In this document: positions 10,430 to 20,224 of the stretch, piece by piece | Numbering within the stretch: the first letter of the stretch is position 1 | How the letters are laid out: each line of letters begins with the position of its first letter | Assembly: GCA_963580285.1 (NCBI GenBank) | Contig: OY757020.1 | Span: 98,707,497-98,771,496, forward strand | Direction of reading: 5' to 3' | Source of the DNA: Lucinisca nassula | Taxonomy: Eukaryota > Mollusca > Bivalvia > Lucinida > Lucinidae | Length of the DNA: 64,000 bases | Made by a program: the position numbers and the translations under genes | The notes under the pieces: model-generated | The model's input: the letters and a program-made list of their open reading frames with translations, nothing else | The model's database searches: none | What the model was told of the DNA's origin: nothing

Positions 10430-11125
10430 AATTCTAGTTGAATCTATTAAACGAGTTGAGGAAAATGGATAAAATGCGAGGCTTCGCTGAGCATTTTATC
10501 CCTTTTCCCCCCAACGAGTTATTGAATTTAATGATATATCAGCACGAATGCAAAATTCTTTTTATCAAATGACCTTTAAAATTTTATTACAATTGTTTTA
10601 CAAAAATATCAATATTCCGCTATACATAAATACGACGTCGTTAAGGACGTTGTACATGTGTGTGTGTGTGTGTGTGATTTCGGGTTTAACGTCGCTTTCA
10701 ACAATTTTTCAGTCATATCACGACGGTGTCTGGTTGCGACAGGGAGCTCAATGCTCACGTTTATAGTGCTGCCTCACTGAAGTATCATGTCCCAGACACA
10801 TTACATGATACCACACCCAGTCACATTATCCTGACACTGGATCGACCAGTCCTAGCTCTACCCCGTAAATCTGAGTGCCAAGCGAGGAGCAGCTAGTACC
10901 ATTTTTAACGACTTTGGTATGTCGCGGCCCGGGATCGAACCCGAGACCTCCCGTTCCCCGGAGCGGACACTCTACCAACTGAGCTATCGGGGCCGGTACA
11001 CGTTGTACATGTAACGTTACGGGATGTATGAAACTAATGTGCATATTTTAACCACTAATGGATTATCGAATGTATTACAAGACGTTATTACATTCTCAGA
11101 CGCGACAACATATGATATTGTATGT
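10430..11125. mobile_element. Repeat family D, copy 3 (inverted), carrying a SINE
   Basis: Inverted relative to 1320-1680: the GGATAAAATGC hairpin is at 10465-10505 and the AACCACTAATGGATTATCGA end near 11050-11115. Interrupted at 10647-11012 by a SINE and its target duplication. Removing the SINE gives continuous family D sequence. Confidence 0.7.
10660..10999 (-). mobile_element. tRNA-derived SINE, family 3, full length
   Basis: On the minus strand it starts with a clear tRNA-like head (CCGATAGCTCAGTTGGTAGA, then GGTTCGATCCC as B box). A body follows, then a tail ending GTTAAACCCGAAATCA plus a (CA)n tract. A 13-bp target duplication ACGTTGTACATGT lies at 10647-10659 and 11000-11012. The tRNA resemblance is in the head only; there is no separate tRNA gene here. 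Confidence 0.85.
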
Positions 11126-11261
11126 TCTTAATTGCAAGAAGTATAAAACTGATCACGTGCACGGTAAAAAAGTGGATTTATCAAACATGGTCCGAGATTA
11201 TTATAGCAACTGCGGGCTCTTGCATATAAGCACAAGGACCAGCAAAACGCCAAAATGTTAA

Positions 11262-12235
11262 TGCAAAATAGAAGTAGAGACATTGATCAGGAATCGATAC
11301 AATTATCCCTCAGCTCCCATCAGAGACACCAAAGGGAAAGAAACACAAACATGAAGCAACAGATCCCAACGGAAACACCAACAGCGGAACGCCAAAAGGA
11401 CAGTTACTTTCCCACAAAATGGCCAAAAGGCTATCCAAAATAAAATGATATAAGCGACGCCAACACCTAAAGACAAACCATAACAAAAATAAACCGCTAC
11501 AGAAGAACTGCTTTGGAACGGTCAGCGGAAACGAATTCCACTGGAGGGCTTAAATCGATTTTACGTGGCCACAATCCTCGCCCTTACTTCCATCGCGATT
11601 AAGACAAATAATTTGTCAAGTCCGCATGCCAGCCTTCTAACTCATCAGTGCAACATCTCCGTGAACAAAAAAATCAAACAATCACAGAGATGAAACAACG
11701 GTTGAATTTTGAAGTTAAATCAGAATGACGTCTATAAAAAATTTGAAAAGGCTTTGTGTAGTTTATGGTACCAATAACCCTGATTATGAAGTTTAGCCGT
11801 TAACAATTTATTACGAGTGTTCATGTCAGTTACATGACTTCACACTCTGGCAAATCGAATTAATTGTGAAATATAATTGCCATAAGATGGCGCACGTAGA
11901 ACATCACCGTCCAAAAAGGAAAGTTAACAATCTCAAAATCAAAATCTTCGCGTTTATCATAAATTTTGCAAGAAACAAACTCATCCACAATAGATAAATG
12001 TAAATCCAAAAACGGGGCCTCGGTATTGGAAGAAGTTGCTTTATTTAACTGAAGTTCTGGGGGGTAAATTTGACTGATCAACCCATCGAAATAGGTATTA
12101 TCAATATTTAATAAACCATCCAAATATCTAGAAGTGGAGCTAAAAGCTTCAAGCATATCAGACTGGTTTTCAGCAGAAAGGGACATCATGAAGTCTCTCA
12201 TAATAGTCAGCAGAATTTTAGCTATGGCTGCACAC
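11262..12235 (-). mobile_element. Penelope-like element relic with mutated RT motif
   Basis: 3' UTR at 11262-11705, then an abrupt jump into RT C-terminal coding sequence (a segment present in the 26.7-kb copy is missing). The open stretch at 11860-12201 keeps PLE sequence around RT motif C, but the catalytic motif reads YLDG instead of YLDD. Without the second aspartate the polymerase would be inactive. The frame then degenerates. Dead copy. Confidence 0.8.
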
Positions 12236-12356
12236 GCATCAAGCTATATTAGGGCTTTTACTTTTCAGCTGTAGCTGCAAAGGTGGCCAATGCGACATGC
12301 CAAGAACCTAGACAGACTAAAAATATGCACAGGCTATTTTGAATCTTCGCTGGTCA

Positions 12357-12632
12357 GTCACACACACATGCCTATATAAATTTGACCCCCTTAAACCCCA
12401 CTTTTATGTTGTAAATCTGGGGTTTTACAGGGGTAATTATTAATTTTCTTATTTCTGCTCAAAATCATACACTTTGGGCACTCGTTAGAACCGCTCAAAG
12501 AGCCGGGTCTAACGCGTCCCAACAATCTACGTTTTGAGTAGAAAAAGAAAAATATCAGATTTTTTAATGAAAAAGTTTCCATTTTTTGGTGATAAAGTTT
12601 CAAATTTTCTTAAAAAGGCGTGTTTCGTAATG
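12357..12632. mobile_element. Hairpin MITE, family A, inverted copy
   Basis: Right end GTTTCGTAATG at 12622-12632 matches the inverted family A terminus; the left end is eroded (CATGCCTATATAAA). Degraded central hairpin near 12490-12515. Its right end overlaps the last bases of the open frame of the GPCR terminal exon. Confidence 0.7.
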
Positions 12633-12818
12633 ACAATTGCCAACTTTTACTACACGTTGACCTGGCCCAAGAAAAAACGGCTTGACGTACCTTCTTCCAA
12701 AGTATAGTCGACAACGTATACATCAATGGATTGAGTGCGGAATTAATTGGTACAGCGAAAACAGCAACCCATGCGTACATGTCATCTGGTATTTCCCGCC
12801 CTGATAAAACGAACACGC
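12610..12818 (-). CDS. LRR-GPCR, distal exon (TM7 and tail)
   Basis: This exon supplies TM7 and the start of the cytoplasmic tail of the receptor whose main exon is at 18757-20189. A strong acceptor (TTTTCAG at 12819-12825) opens the exon in the phase needed by the upstream donor, and the codon split across the junction restores a glycine. It contains the TM7 signature NPLMY (the NPxxY motif of class A receptors), preceded by an extracellular loop segment, and followed by a basic stretch. The open frame ends at a stop at 12610-12612, and its last residues come from the family A MITE terminus. Either the MITE has replaced the native tail or a further exon is used (a weak GTAAAA donor lies near 12651). 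Confidence is high for the exon and low for its 3' boundary. Confidence 0.75.
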
Positions 12819-13107
12819 CTGAAAAAGTAAAATTCTTGAACAAAAGTTTGTTACTGTCAAAAAAGAACTTCCCTATGGTGCTTTCTGGTATATCTTAAGA
12901 CTATATAATTGTATCACGAAGCCTCTAAAATTCGTTGATTTGTACAAATATTCACCTGAAAACTTCATTGGTCGGATGAACTATGATCGCGCAGGAAGTT
13001 CAGGTCCACTGTCGGTCGTTATAAACCCTTCAAAGTTCCTCTCTTGGATCAGGAGGCTAAAAAGTTGGGATTACGTTCTAACGCCTCTATGCATTGGCCA
13101 TACCAGA
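12819..13107. other. Intron sequence, no feature recognised
   Basis: Between the terminal GPCR exon and the first SINE in its intron. Nothing repetitive or coding seen. Confidence 0.4.
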
Positions 13108-13274
13108 GTGAGTAAGTGAGTGTTCGAGTTTTACGTCCCACCAACAGCTAATGTCATACGGAGACGGAACCTCACTTTAAAGACTCATCCGAAAGTCTGG
13201 AGAAGCCCGGGATCGATCCTGCGATCCCTGGTTTACAAGGAGAGTAGCGTAACCCCTACACCACGGAGGCTTCC
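13108..13274 (-). mobile_element. tRNA-derived SINE, family 4
   Basis: Minus-strand head GCCTCCGTGGTGTAGGGGTT with a GGATCGATCCCGG B-box-like element. Tail ends GACGTAAAACTCGAACACTC followed by a CACT-rich tract. A perfect 13-bp target duplication TGGCCATACCAGA lies at 13095-13107 and 13275-13287. Located in the GPCR intron, same strand as the gene. Confidence 0.85.
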
Positions 13275-13313
13275 TGGCCATACCAGACTTAAGCATTTTA
13301 GCTCTCCCGAGCC

Positions 13314-13568
13314 CATTACGAAATTTCCCCTATACAAATACATTGTAAACTTTTCCGCCGAAAAAAAAAGTAAAACATTGTGATATTTTTCTTACTTCTG
13401 CTCAAAATATAGATTGTGTGTACACGTAAGAACCGCCTCATGGAGGCGGTTCTAACGAGTACCCACAATCTATATATAAAACATAAAGTTTACCCCTGAA
13501 AACCCCAGTTTTACTATATAAAATGGGGTTCAAGGGGGTCGAAATTATATAGGTGCATTTTCGTGATG
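13314..13568. mobile_element. Hairpin MITE, family A, intronic copy
   Basis: Left end CATTACG (then diverged), central hairpin GAACCGCCTCATGGAGGCGGTTC, right end ...TTTTCGTGATG. A deletion after the hairpin removed part of the right arm. Lies within the GPCR intron. Confidence 0.75.
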
Positions 13569-13837
13569 CAAGGGCTCTAGGGGAGCTTATAGGATGGTAG
13601 ACCTCCGTTGTCCGTCTGACGAACGTCAAGCATTTTCAAATGTCTTCTCTCTGATATAGCTGGGCCACTTTCAGTTGAATTTCATATGCAGCCTGCTGAC
13701 AGTGGGTGAACGAAAGCTTGTTCGAACGGTCCAGGTCACATGACCAAGACGGCGCCATAATACGTATAGTAAAAACCTTAAAAATATATTTCTCCAGAAT
13801 AATTGGGCCAGTTGTCTTTAAACTTAGTATGCAGTGT

Positions 13838-13995
13838 TGGATGACTATAGTTAATACATGGTTAGTGTCTTTAATAATAAAATATAATCGGTGAGCCTTA
13901 GACAGTTTTATAGTGCCGAGCTTTAGCGAGCCCCTATAAAATTGTCGCGGCGAACCGATTATATTTTATTATTAAAGACACTAATCATGTATTTA
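13838..13995. repeat. Long hairpin in the GPCR intron
   Basis: Arms of about 65 bp (GTGTCTTTAATAATAAAATA opposite its complement) around a small loop near 13915, with mismatches only near the tip. Ends share CATG-TTAGTG / CACTAATCATG. Nothing coding. Could be a foldback element or the remnant of a hairpin transposon. Confidence 0.75.
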
Positions 13996-14938
13996 GTTTA
14001 TACCGCAATTCAAAACAATCAAGGGGTTTTGCAATAATTTGGCAAATTTAAGCAAAAAAAAGACAGCAGACAGTGTTGCATGTTAAACAAAATTCAGTGA
14101 CATGGCGCGCACACGTAGTATAGCGTGACGTCAACGAGTGCAAAGATTCTGACGTCATCGGGCCACAAAGACGTAGGAAACAACATGGACGCTCGAATAA
14201 AAGTTAATCAGCGCTTTATATTCTGTATCAAAATCTGCAAATAAATAGTTTATTTTAGCTTTAAAAATATTTTCGAGGTTGAGACGCAACTGGAGTAGCA
14301 GTGCGCAGTTATTCCAACGGGCCATCCAAACCAGGAAAGGCCGAGAAGGTAAGAATTAAGCTGAAATTTCTGAAAATCTGTTTATATAAATATTGTAAAG
14401 ATTTTAACGTCCAGTTTCATTATTGCCCATGTATAATTGTTTGCACTTGCAAATTAGAAACCTGAAAAGTAGGTCCTGTCTATAAACGGTCACTAGACGT
14501 ATTATAGGTAAGTAGAAGGTATTATAGGTCACTACCGATTACAGCGTGCAGTTATTCGACCCATTTTTAATAAGGTTACTAGAATGCGGTATAAAAGTAC
14601 ATGAACTACCAAGTTTGCAAAAATGATGAATCTAGGTTGACCTTGACCAATTTGACAGCAAGGTCAAATTTTGTTCCTTGGGCTTTTGAATGGGAAAAAT
14701 GTAGCTCAACGCAATTTTTGAAAACTATTGCGGTCTATAACAGAGTAGGTACAAAATGGTACAAAATGAATGCATAAGGTCAAGGTCGTTCGGCGTGCTT
14801 GACCCAAGGTCGCTGGGAGTGCAGGTCCATCGACAATTCACGGGACATTTCCCCCCCCCCCCCAAAAAAAAAAAAAAAAACGGACCATTTCAATTAAACT
14901 TCATATGCAACCTAATGACTAGGGGGGAATGAAACCTT
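13996..14938. other. Intron DNA; possible unclassified element, array remnant, C/A tract
   Basis: TTTATACCGCA near 14000 has an inverted match TGCGGTATAAA near 14585, suggesting a roughly 600-bp element, but the match is only about 11 bp. 14630-14830 carries scattered AAGGTCAA/GACCTTGACC blocks like the monomers of the pearl-like arrays. 14850-14880 is a C run followed by an A run, possibly an old tail. No gene recognised. Confidence 0.35.
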
Positions 14939-16017
14939 CATCATGTAAACAAGTCCGTGTAATGACAACCCTCTTTACCCCACTTTATATACCAGAAACT
15001 GGGGTTTACATAGGTATAAATCATTATTTTCCTTATTTCTGCTCCAAGACATAGGTTATAGGTACGCGTTAAACCGCCTCAACGAGGCGGTTCTAACGAG
15101 CACCTACAACCTATGTTTGGAGGATAAATAAGAAAAATATCACAAATTTCATAAGAACAAGAATTCCGCCGAAGGCTATGTCGCGCCTGTGTGGGCGCAA
15201 AGTCACCCAACCATGATATGTAGGTCAAGGTCAAACATAGATGCTTGCACAAAAGTTTCCATTCTTAAATGCAAGCTTGTACCAATTTTCATTAATGTAG
15301 TTCTTGAGAAATAAACTTGACCATTAGGGTGAACGCTAGGGTGGTCGCAATATTTTACAAAGTCAGTGAACCATGAAATATAGGTCAAGGTCAAATATGG
15401 ATGCTTGCATTTAAGTTACCATATCCAGATACAAGTTTGTACCAAGTATCATTAATAAAGCTCATATAGTTCTTGAGAACAAAACTTGAACCTCAGAGTG
15501 AACGCTAGGGTGGTCGCAATCTTTACAAAGTCAGTGAACCATGAAATGTAGGTCAAGGTCAAATATGGATGCTTGCATGTAAGTTGTCATCCCCAGATAC
15601 AAGTTTGTACCAAGTATCATTAATGAAGCTCTTATAGTTCTTGAGAAATAAACTTGAACCTCAGGGTGAACGCTAGGGTGGTCGCAATATTTTACAAAGT
15701 CAGTGAACCATGAAATGTAGGTCAATGTCAAATATGGATGCTTGCATGTAAGTTGTCATCCCCAGATACAAGTTTGTACCAAGTATCATTAATGAAGCTC
15801 TTATAGTTCTTGAGAAATAAACTTGAACCTCAGGGTGAACGCTAGGGTGGTCGCAAATGTTGACGCCTTGACAAACGGACGGACGAACGGACGAACGGAC
15901 AAACGGACGGAAAACCGGGCGCCTATATCGCGCCATGCTAATAGCAGGCGCGACAAAAAGCACCATTTTGGAGATATGAAAGAATACATTTTGTCACACG
16001 AATGTGTTATCGTAATG
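14939..16017. mobile_element. Hairpin MITE, family B, split by a pearl-like element
   Basis: The left part (14939-15163) has the family B start, the ACTGGGGTTTAC block and the hairpin AACCGCCTC-AACGAGGCGGTT. The right part (15958-16017) gives the family end CACGAATGTGTTATCGTAATG-like terminus. The intervening 15164-15957 is a pearl/HINE-like array. Confidence 0.75.
15164..15957. mobile_element. Pearl/HINE-like element with core repeats and ACGG tail
   Basis: Begins ACAAGAATTCCGCCGAAGGC and ends with GGCGCGACAAAAA. Near the ends TGTCGCGCCTG and CAGGCGCGACA form an 11-bp subterminal inverted repeat. Inside are about four 150-bp repeats (GTGAACGCTAGGGTGGTCGC, GGTCAAGGTCAAATATGG), then a (GGACGAAC)n microsatellite. 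This architecture is that of pearl elements of bivalves, now grouped with HINEs (Helentron-related, non-autonomous). No Rep/helicase ORF. Confidence 0.8.
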
Positions 16018-16095
16018 TGATCGAAAAGTCCAGTTCACATGTAGTAGTTTGGTGCATCTGTGAATTTGGACATCTCCACACTTTGAAATAGGGTT

Positions 16096-16380
16096 TTGTT
16101 TGTTTGTTTGATTTGAAGTTTAACGTCCCCGTCAAAACTGTAAAGGTCATTTTAGAGACGTTGCTTCCAATTTGTGGGAATTTTACCCGACATTGAGATG
16201 AAATCACATCCCAAGCCCTGCCGCCAAATGAAACCAATATGGTTTATAAGCATCGCTTTGCCTGGGCAGGCTTAGATCCTCTAAGCGGTTTACCAGTACT
16301 CGTTTGCGGGTCGGTTTTCAGCTCTGCGTTGAAGAATCATGCAGCCCATCTTTTTCTTCAAGCCCCGATGGGCGGGGGCC
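16096..16380 (-). mobile_element. SINE family 2, intronic copy
   Basis: Tail at the left: (TGTT)n then TTTAACGTCCCCGTC. Head at the right: CATGCAGCCCATC...TTCTTCAAGCCCCGATGGGC. Body shortened relative to the 6-kb and 23-kb copies around GGTTTATAAGCAT. Within the GPCR intron, same strand as the gene. Confidence 0.7.
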
Positions 16381-16509
16381 GTCATGTACAGTAGATTGGT
16401 GTATCTTTGAAATTGGATATGCCCACTATTGTAAATAGGGTTTGCATAGGTATCTGTAACAGTTACTTTCACAACTTCAGTATAATGGACACTAAAATGG
16501 TCAAATACA

Positions 16510-16824
16510 TTTGAACTTCAATAAAAACAACATCGGAACCATGATATTTTGTTCGAAATAGCGGGAGCTCGAACTGTTGAGGGGTATTCATACTACAAGT
16601 CCATTAGACATTGTGTGGGTGACCTTTGGATATAGGTTCGACTTTTTATAATATAAAGGTATGTTGTGTGTACTCATTAGAATCGCCTCAATGGGGCTCT
16701 TCTAAAAACAACCTAAACACATTGATAGCTCGAGTTATAGGAACAATTATCTAGGGACCCAAGAGTGAGTTCGAATTAGACACAGAAAACGAATTATCCG
16801 TATTCGAGTTATCAGAGTTTCACT
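16510..16824. mobile_element. MITE family C, decayed copy
   Basis: The half-palindrome TAGAATCGCCTCAATG near 16677 is kept; the partner arm is lost. The right terminus (GTATTCGAGTTATCAGAG...CACTG, followed by TA) resembles the family C end, and the left retains GAACTTCAAT. Old copy in the GPCR intron. Confidence 0.5.
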
Positions 16825-16935
16825 GTATATGTTTAGGTTGCATTTTTTTACATATCAAAGGCGGACGTTTTACTCAAGATATAAGCTTGAAATACACACG
16901 AGGAAACAATCCTTTTGTGTCGGAATGATAGACAT

Positions 16936-17022
16936 CAAAAAGTCTGGAAAAGCCCGGAATCCAACCTACAACCCTTGGATCACAAGGCGTGTAACTTAAC
17001 AACTACACCACGGAAGCTTCTA
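16936..17022 (-). mobile_element. SINE family 4, 5' fragment
   Basis: Matches the tRNA-like head of the SINE at 13108-13274 (minus-strand GCTTCCGTGGTGTAG...), about 80% by eye. The body and tail are missing or unrecognisable. Confidence 0.6.
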
Positions 17023-17758
17023 TCTGATTTGAGATATCGTGGCTTCTTTCTTTTTATGACGCAATGACAATTAATTTAGGTCGTAGTACCAAAGCGTTAA
17101 TCCAAAATCATTAATCCATAGACAAATGGCAAATATCAATGTTCAGATCAACAGACATGGATTCCAGTAGAGTGTAATCAGGCGTCCGCGCATAGTAAGC
17201 ATTACTTGGTAAGCAAGCTTCTCCCACCATGCCGATCGACCTGACCGAGAAAAAAGAGTAAATGCCGAGAAGGGTATGTCCGAGATTTTGGAAGTCTTCC
17301 TATGGCTTTCCATTGGCAAACACTTCAGAAATAATTCTGGAAATTGCCACATTGTATGGATCAACAAGATCATGGTGCCTCCCATAGAACCTGTTTACTG
17401 TTGATACCATTTTTTTTTTATACCCCTGACATCTGACATCAGAACAAATGAAAACACTAGTTTGACCATGGAGGGCTAAACAGCGAAATTCTCTCGGGCC
17501 GCCAGTGTTGGAAATACGTTTATTTGTCACGCATTTAACCATTATCTTGCTGAATTAATTAATCTAGTCACGCCCTCTACTGAGTAACAGTCAGTCGAAT
17601 TACTTGGTTTGATGTATTTATTCTATTCCCCAACTGCATAACAAACAGAGTAGATCCTGATTAGATGGCTTCTTATGGATCTATACTGTTTGCAAAGGTA
17701 TTGGTTGTCATGATCAGCAGGATAAGGGATAAGAGAGTAACAGAGTTATCTATCTGCT
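17023..17758. other. GPCR intron, mostly unassigned; short repeat at 17575-17720
   Basis: Two overlapping minus-strand open stretches of 80 codons (17143-17385, 17300-17542) show no recognisable domain and no splice context that I trust. 17575-17720 carries a dispersed short repeat ending GATCTATACTGTTTGCAAAGG, also seen near 28970, 50860, 51310 and 52890. Confidence 0.4.
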
Positions 17759-18037
17759 CATTACGCGAACACGCCTATACAAATACATTGCCATCTTTAT
17801 CGCCGAAAAATGACTATAATAAGATGAAAATTTGTGATATTTTTCCTTTTTCTGCTCTGAAATATAGATTGTGGGCACTCGTTAGAACCGCCTCACCGAG
17901 GCGGTTCTAACGAGTACCCACAATCTATATTTCAGAGCAGAAATAAGAAAAATAAGGTATACCCCCGGAAACCCCAGTTTTACTATATAAAAGTGGGGTT
18001 CAAGGGGGTAAAATTATATAGGCGTGTTTTTGTGATG
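17759..18037. mobile_element. Hairpin MITE, family A, intronic copy
   Basis: Full-length, with ends CATTACG-GAACACGCC and ...GTGTTTTTGTGATG. The hairpin GAACCGCCTCACCGAGGCGGTTC is perfect and extends to the AATATAGATTGTGGG arms. Second-best copy after 5482-5761. Confidence 0.8.
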
Positions 18038-18044
18038 TATCTAC

Positions 18045-18183
18045 TGTCATGTGAGACGGAAAATTCTGCAACGGAAAGTCAAGTGGTTTTTCTGCGAGTA
18101 ATCCAGTTTTCGTCCACCTCTGATTAACGGTCGGCCAGAAATAAGTGAAATAATCATGCTAGGGCCGTAAACCCAAAACAAAA
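18045..18183 (+). mobile_element. SINE family 1, 3' half
   Basis: Matches the body and tail of the 2282-2512 SINE (CATGTGAGACG... TTCTGCAACGGAA ... AGGGCCGTAAACCC plus an A-rich end). The tRNA-like head is absent, typical of 5' truncation during reverse transcription. The remaining 18184-18455 shows nothing recognisable. Confidence 0.7.
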
Positions 18184-18455
18184 AATCTATCTACTGTATT
18201 AAGGTGGAATATCAAGCAGACTTTATGTGACATAGCATATTTGGCCTACATTTATTGTTAAGTGACTTTCTACTGTTTCGGAGATATTATGGATTGAACA
18301 CTTGTGGTGGACCCTCTTGTTTCATTTCTGCTGAAACAATATTGTTTCTTTTCGTCAGAAACGATTAATTAAATATCAACTGAGCAGCGAAGTTAAACAT
18401 GCACTTGTACTCTAATTATTTTGAGAAACGGCATAATATAAGAGACAGAAATATT

Positions 18456-18736
18456 CATTACGAAAACACGCCTATACAAATACATTGCCACCTTTATCGC
18501 AGAAAAAAATGAAAATTTTAAGATGAAAAATTGTGATATTTTTCTTATTTCTGCTCAAAATATAGATTGTTGGCACTCGTTAGAACCGCCTCATAGAGGC
18601 GGTTCTAACGAGTGCACAAATTCTATATTTTAGAGCAGAAATAAGAAAAATAAAGTTTACTCCTGTAAACACTAGTTTTACTATATAAAAGTGGGGTTCA
18701 AGGTTGTCAGAATTATATAGGCGTGTTTTCATGATG
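18456..18736. mobile_element. Hairpin MITE, family A, abutting the GPCR exon donor
   Basis: Full-length, ends CATTACGAAAACACGCC and ...GCGTGTTTTCATGATG. It stops 20 bp short of the donor dinucleotide of the main GPCR exon (18755-18756). If the donor were not used, translation would run into this terminus. Confidence 0.8.
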
Positions 18737-18756
18737 TTTGATTATGAAATGCCCAC

Positions 18757-20189
18757 CTAGAACTCCTACTGGGAACCAGCAAAGGAAATCCATAAGTCCA
18801 ACCAACAGAAGATTTTTGGCTACTCGTAGATCGTGGTATCTCTCTGACGCAATACGTTTCCTCGTTTTCTTTAACTTCTTTCTTTCGCCATATATCAACC
18901 ACTGGCCCAAAACAATCAAACAAAATGAAATAGTGTTAAGCCCAAGAAACATGCACATAGCAAAATACCAGCCAGACGGACTATCTTTTGTCATTTGCAA
19001 CGCTAAACAAACACCAGAGCCAGAAAAATATGATGAAAACTTAAGCGGAATAAAGGTAATACATATGCTGACAATCCAGACGATGCTTACACAGATGATC
19101 GCTTGCGTTTGCTTGAAGCGAATTTGGCCAAAAGGAAACTGTATTACAAATATTCTGTCAAACATGATCAAACACAATGTAAAAACAGACGATGCCACCG
19201 ACAGTGTTGCGAGAACTCCAGCGAACCGACACGTAGAGCTATACCTCCAAGATTCATCCTCTAGATAATATCCTCCTCTAAAGCTCATATCCGCACTTGC
19301 AATAGTAATAAGATATACTGCCATCAAAAGGTCCGAAGCCGCAAGGTTTGTAACAAAAATACCATGTCCAAGTTTATTTCTAGAAGTGTCAATGATAAGA
19401 TTATAAATGAGAACAAAAGCGTTGCCTATAAGGGCCAGCAATGAAAACACCCAGAGTATCGGTCTTAATATCGTGTGTCGTAGTAAATCATCACATGATG
19501 AAAACTCATCCTTGTTAGGGTAACATTTTTCCTCGGGCAAATATGAGGGTCTTAGGCAACAGAACTTGAAAGAGTTTGTGTAAATCAAGTTCACTGATAC
19601 CAAGTCCTTAAACAGGTCCACCGAAAATGACTTGATGTTTGTACCATTCAGGTATAGTCGATTTACTATTAGAAACTCAAATGCACTGTTTTCAATAACG
19701 TCTATAACATTGTTTGATAGTGTAAGAGTAGACAGTTGCAGCCCCGAAAATGCTCCTTTTGAAAGGCGTTGTGTATGAACTCCAGACATGAACAGTTCAT
19801 TCAACCCGTGTAGGACAGGGAAAGTTTCTGATGACACCGTTAAAATATCAACATTATTGTTAAGCTTCAAAGTCTTCAGACGAACCTGAGCAATAAAAGT
19901 CCTAGCGTCAAGACTCGTAAGCTCATTGTAACTTAAGTCTAGATACACTAAATTCAACATTGATTCCAGAAACAGATCTGAAGTATTACCGATACCACAA
20001 CCAGATGCATACAAATTGGTGAGCAACATGCTATCCGTATTATTAATGTGTAGGTTCTCAAAAGCTCCTCGGTTGTAACTTATGTTTAGCATTCTTGTTG
20101 AGCTGTGTATATATATAGTTTGCAACATATTGTCCGGAACGGAAGAACAGTCTACGATGTATCCATCACATTTACACGCGGCAGGACAC
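18757..20189 (-). CDS. LRR-containing GPCR, main exon (LRRNT, LRRs, TM1-TM6)
   Basis: A receptor of the leucine-rich-repeat rhodopsin-like group (LGR/relaxin-receptor-like, similar in architecture to mollusc GRL101-type receptors), predicted at the plasma membrane. The exon opens at an acceptor (TTCTCTTCTAG) with an LRR N-terminal cap (CPAACKC). About seven LRRs follow (for example LVYLDLSYNELTSLDARTF), then a cysteine hinge (CCLRPSYLPEEKC) before TM1. TM1 has the GNAFV motif; TM2 has NLAASDLL; TM3 ends in DRI in place of DRY; TM4, TM5 and TM6 (CWFP) follow. The exon ends at a GT donor at 18755-18756, in phase with the TM7 exon at 12818. No frameshift or stop. Signal peptide and any earlier exon were not found; the open frame upstream of 20189 is repeat-derived and probably not coding. 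Ligand unknown. Confidence 0.85.
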
Positions 20190-20224
20190 CTAGAAGAGAA
20201 ACACAAGATCTTATTTGATCTTAA

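Noticed and set aside
10920..10997. tRNA gene on the minus strand
   Set aside because: A- and B-box and a tRNA-like head are present, but the sequence is the 5' part of a SINE with tail and target duplication.
17143..17542. Possible internal GPCR exon or separate gene
   Set aside because: Two overlapping frames, no known domain and no needed coding content between TM6 and TM7; treated as intron.
18738..19268. 176-codon plus-strand open frame
   Set aside because: Antisense shadow of the GPCR exon.
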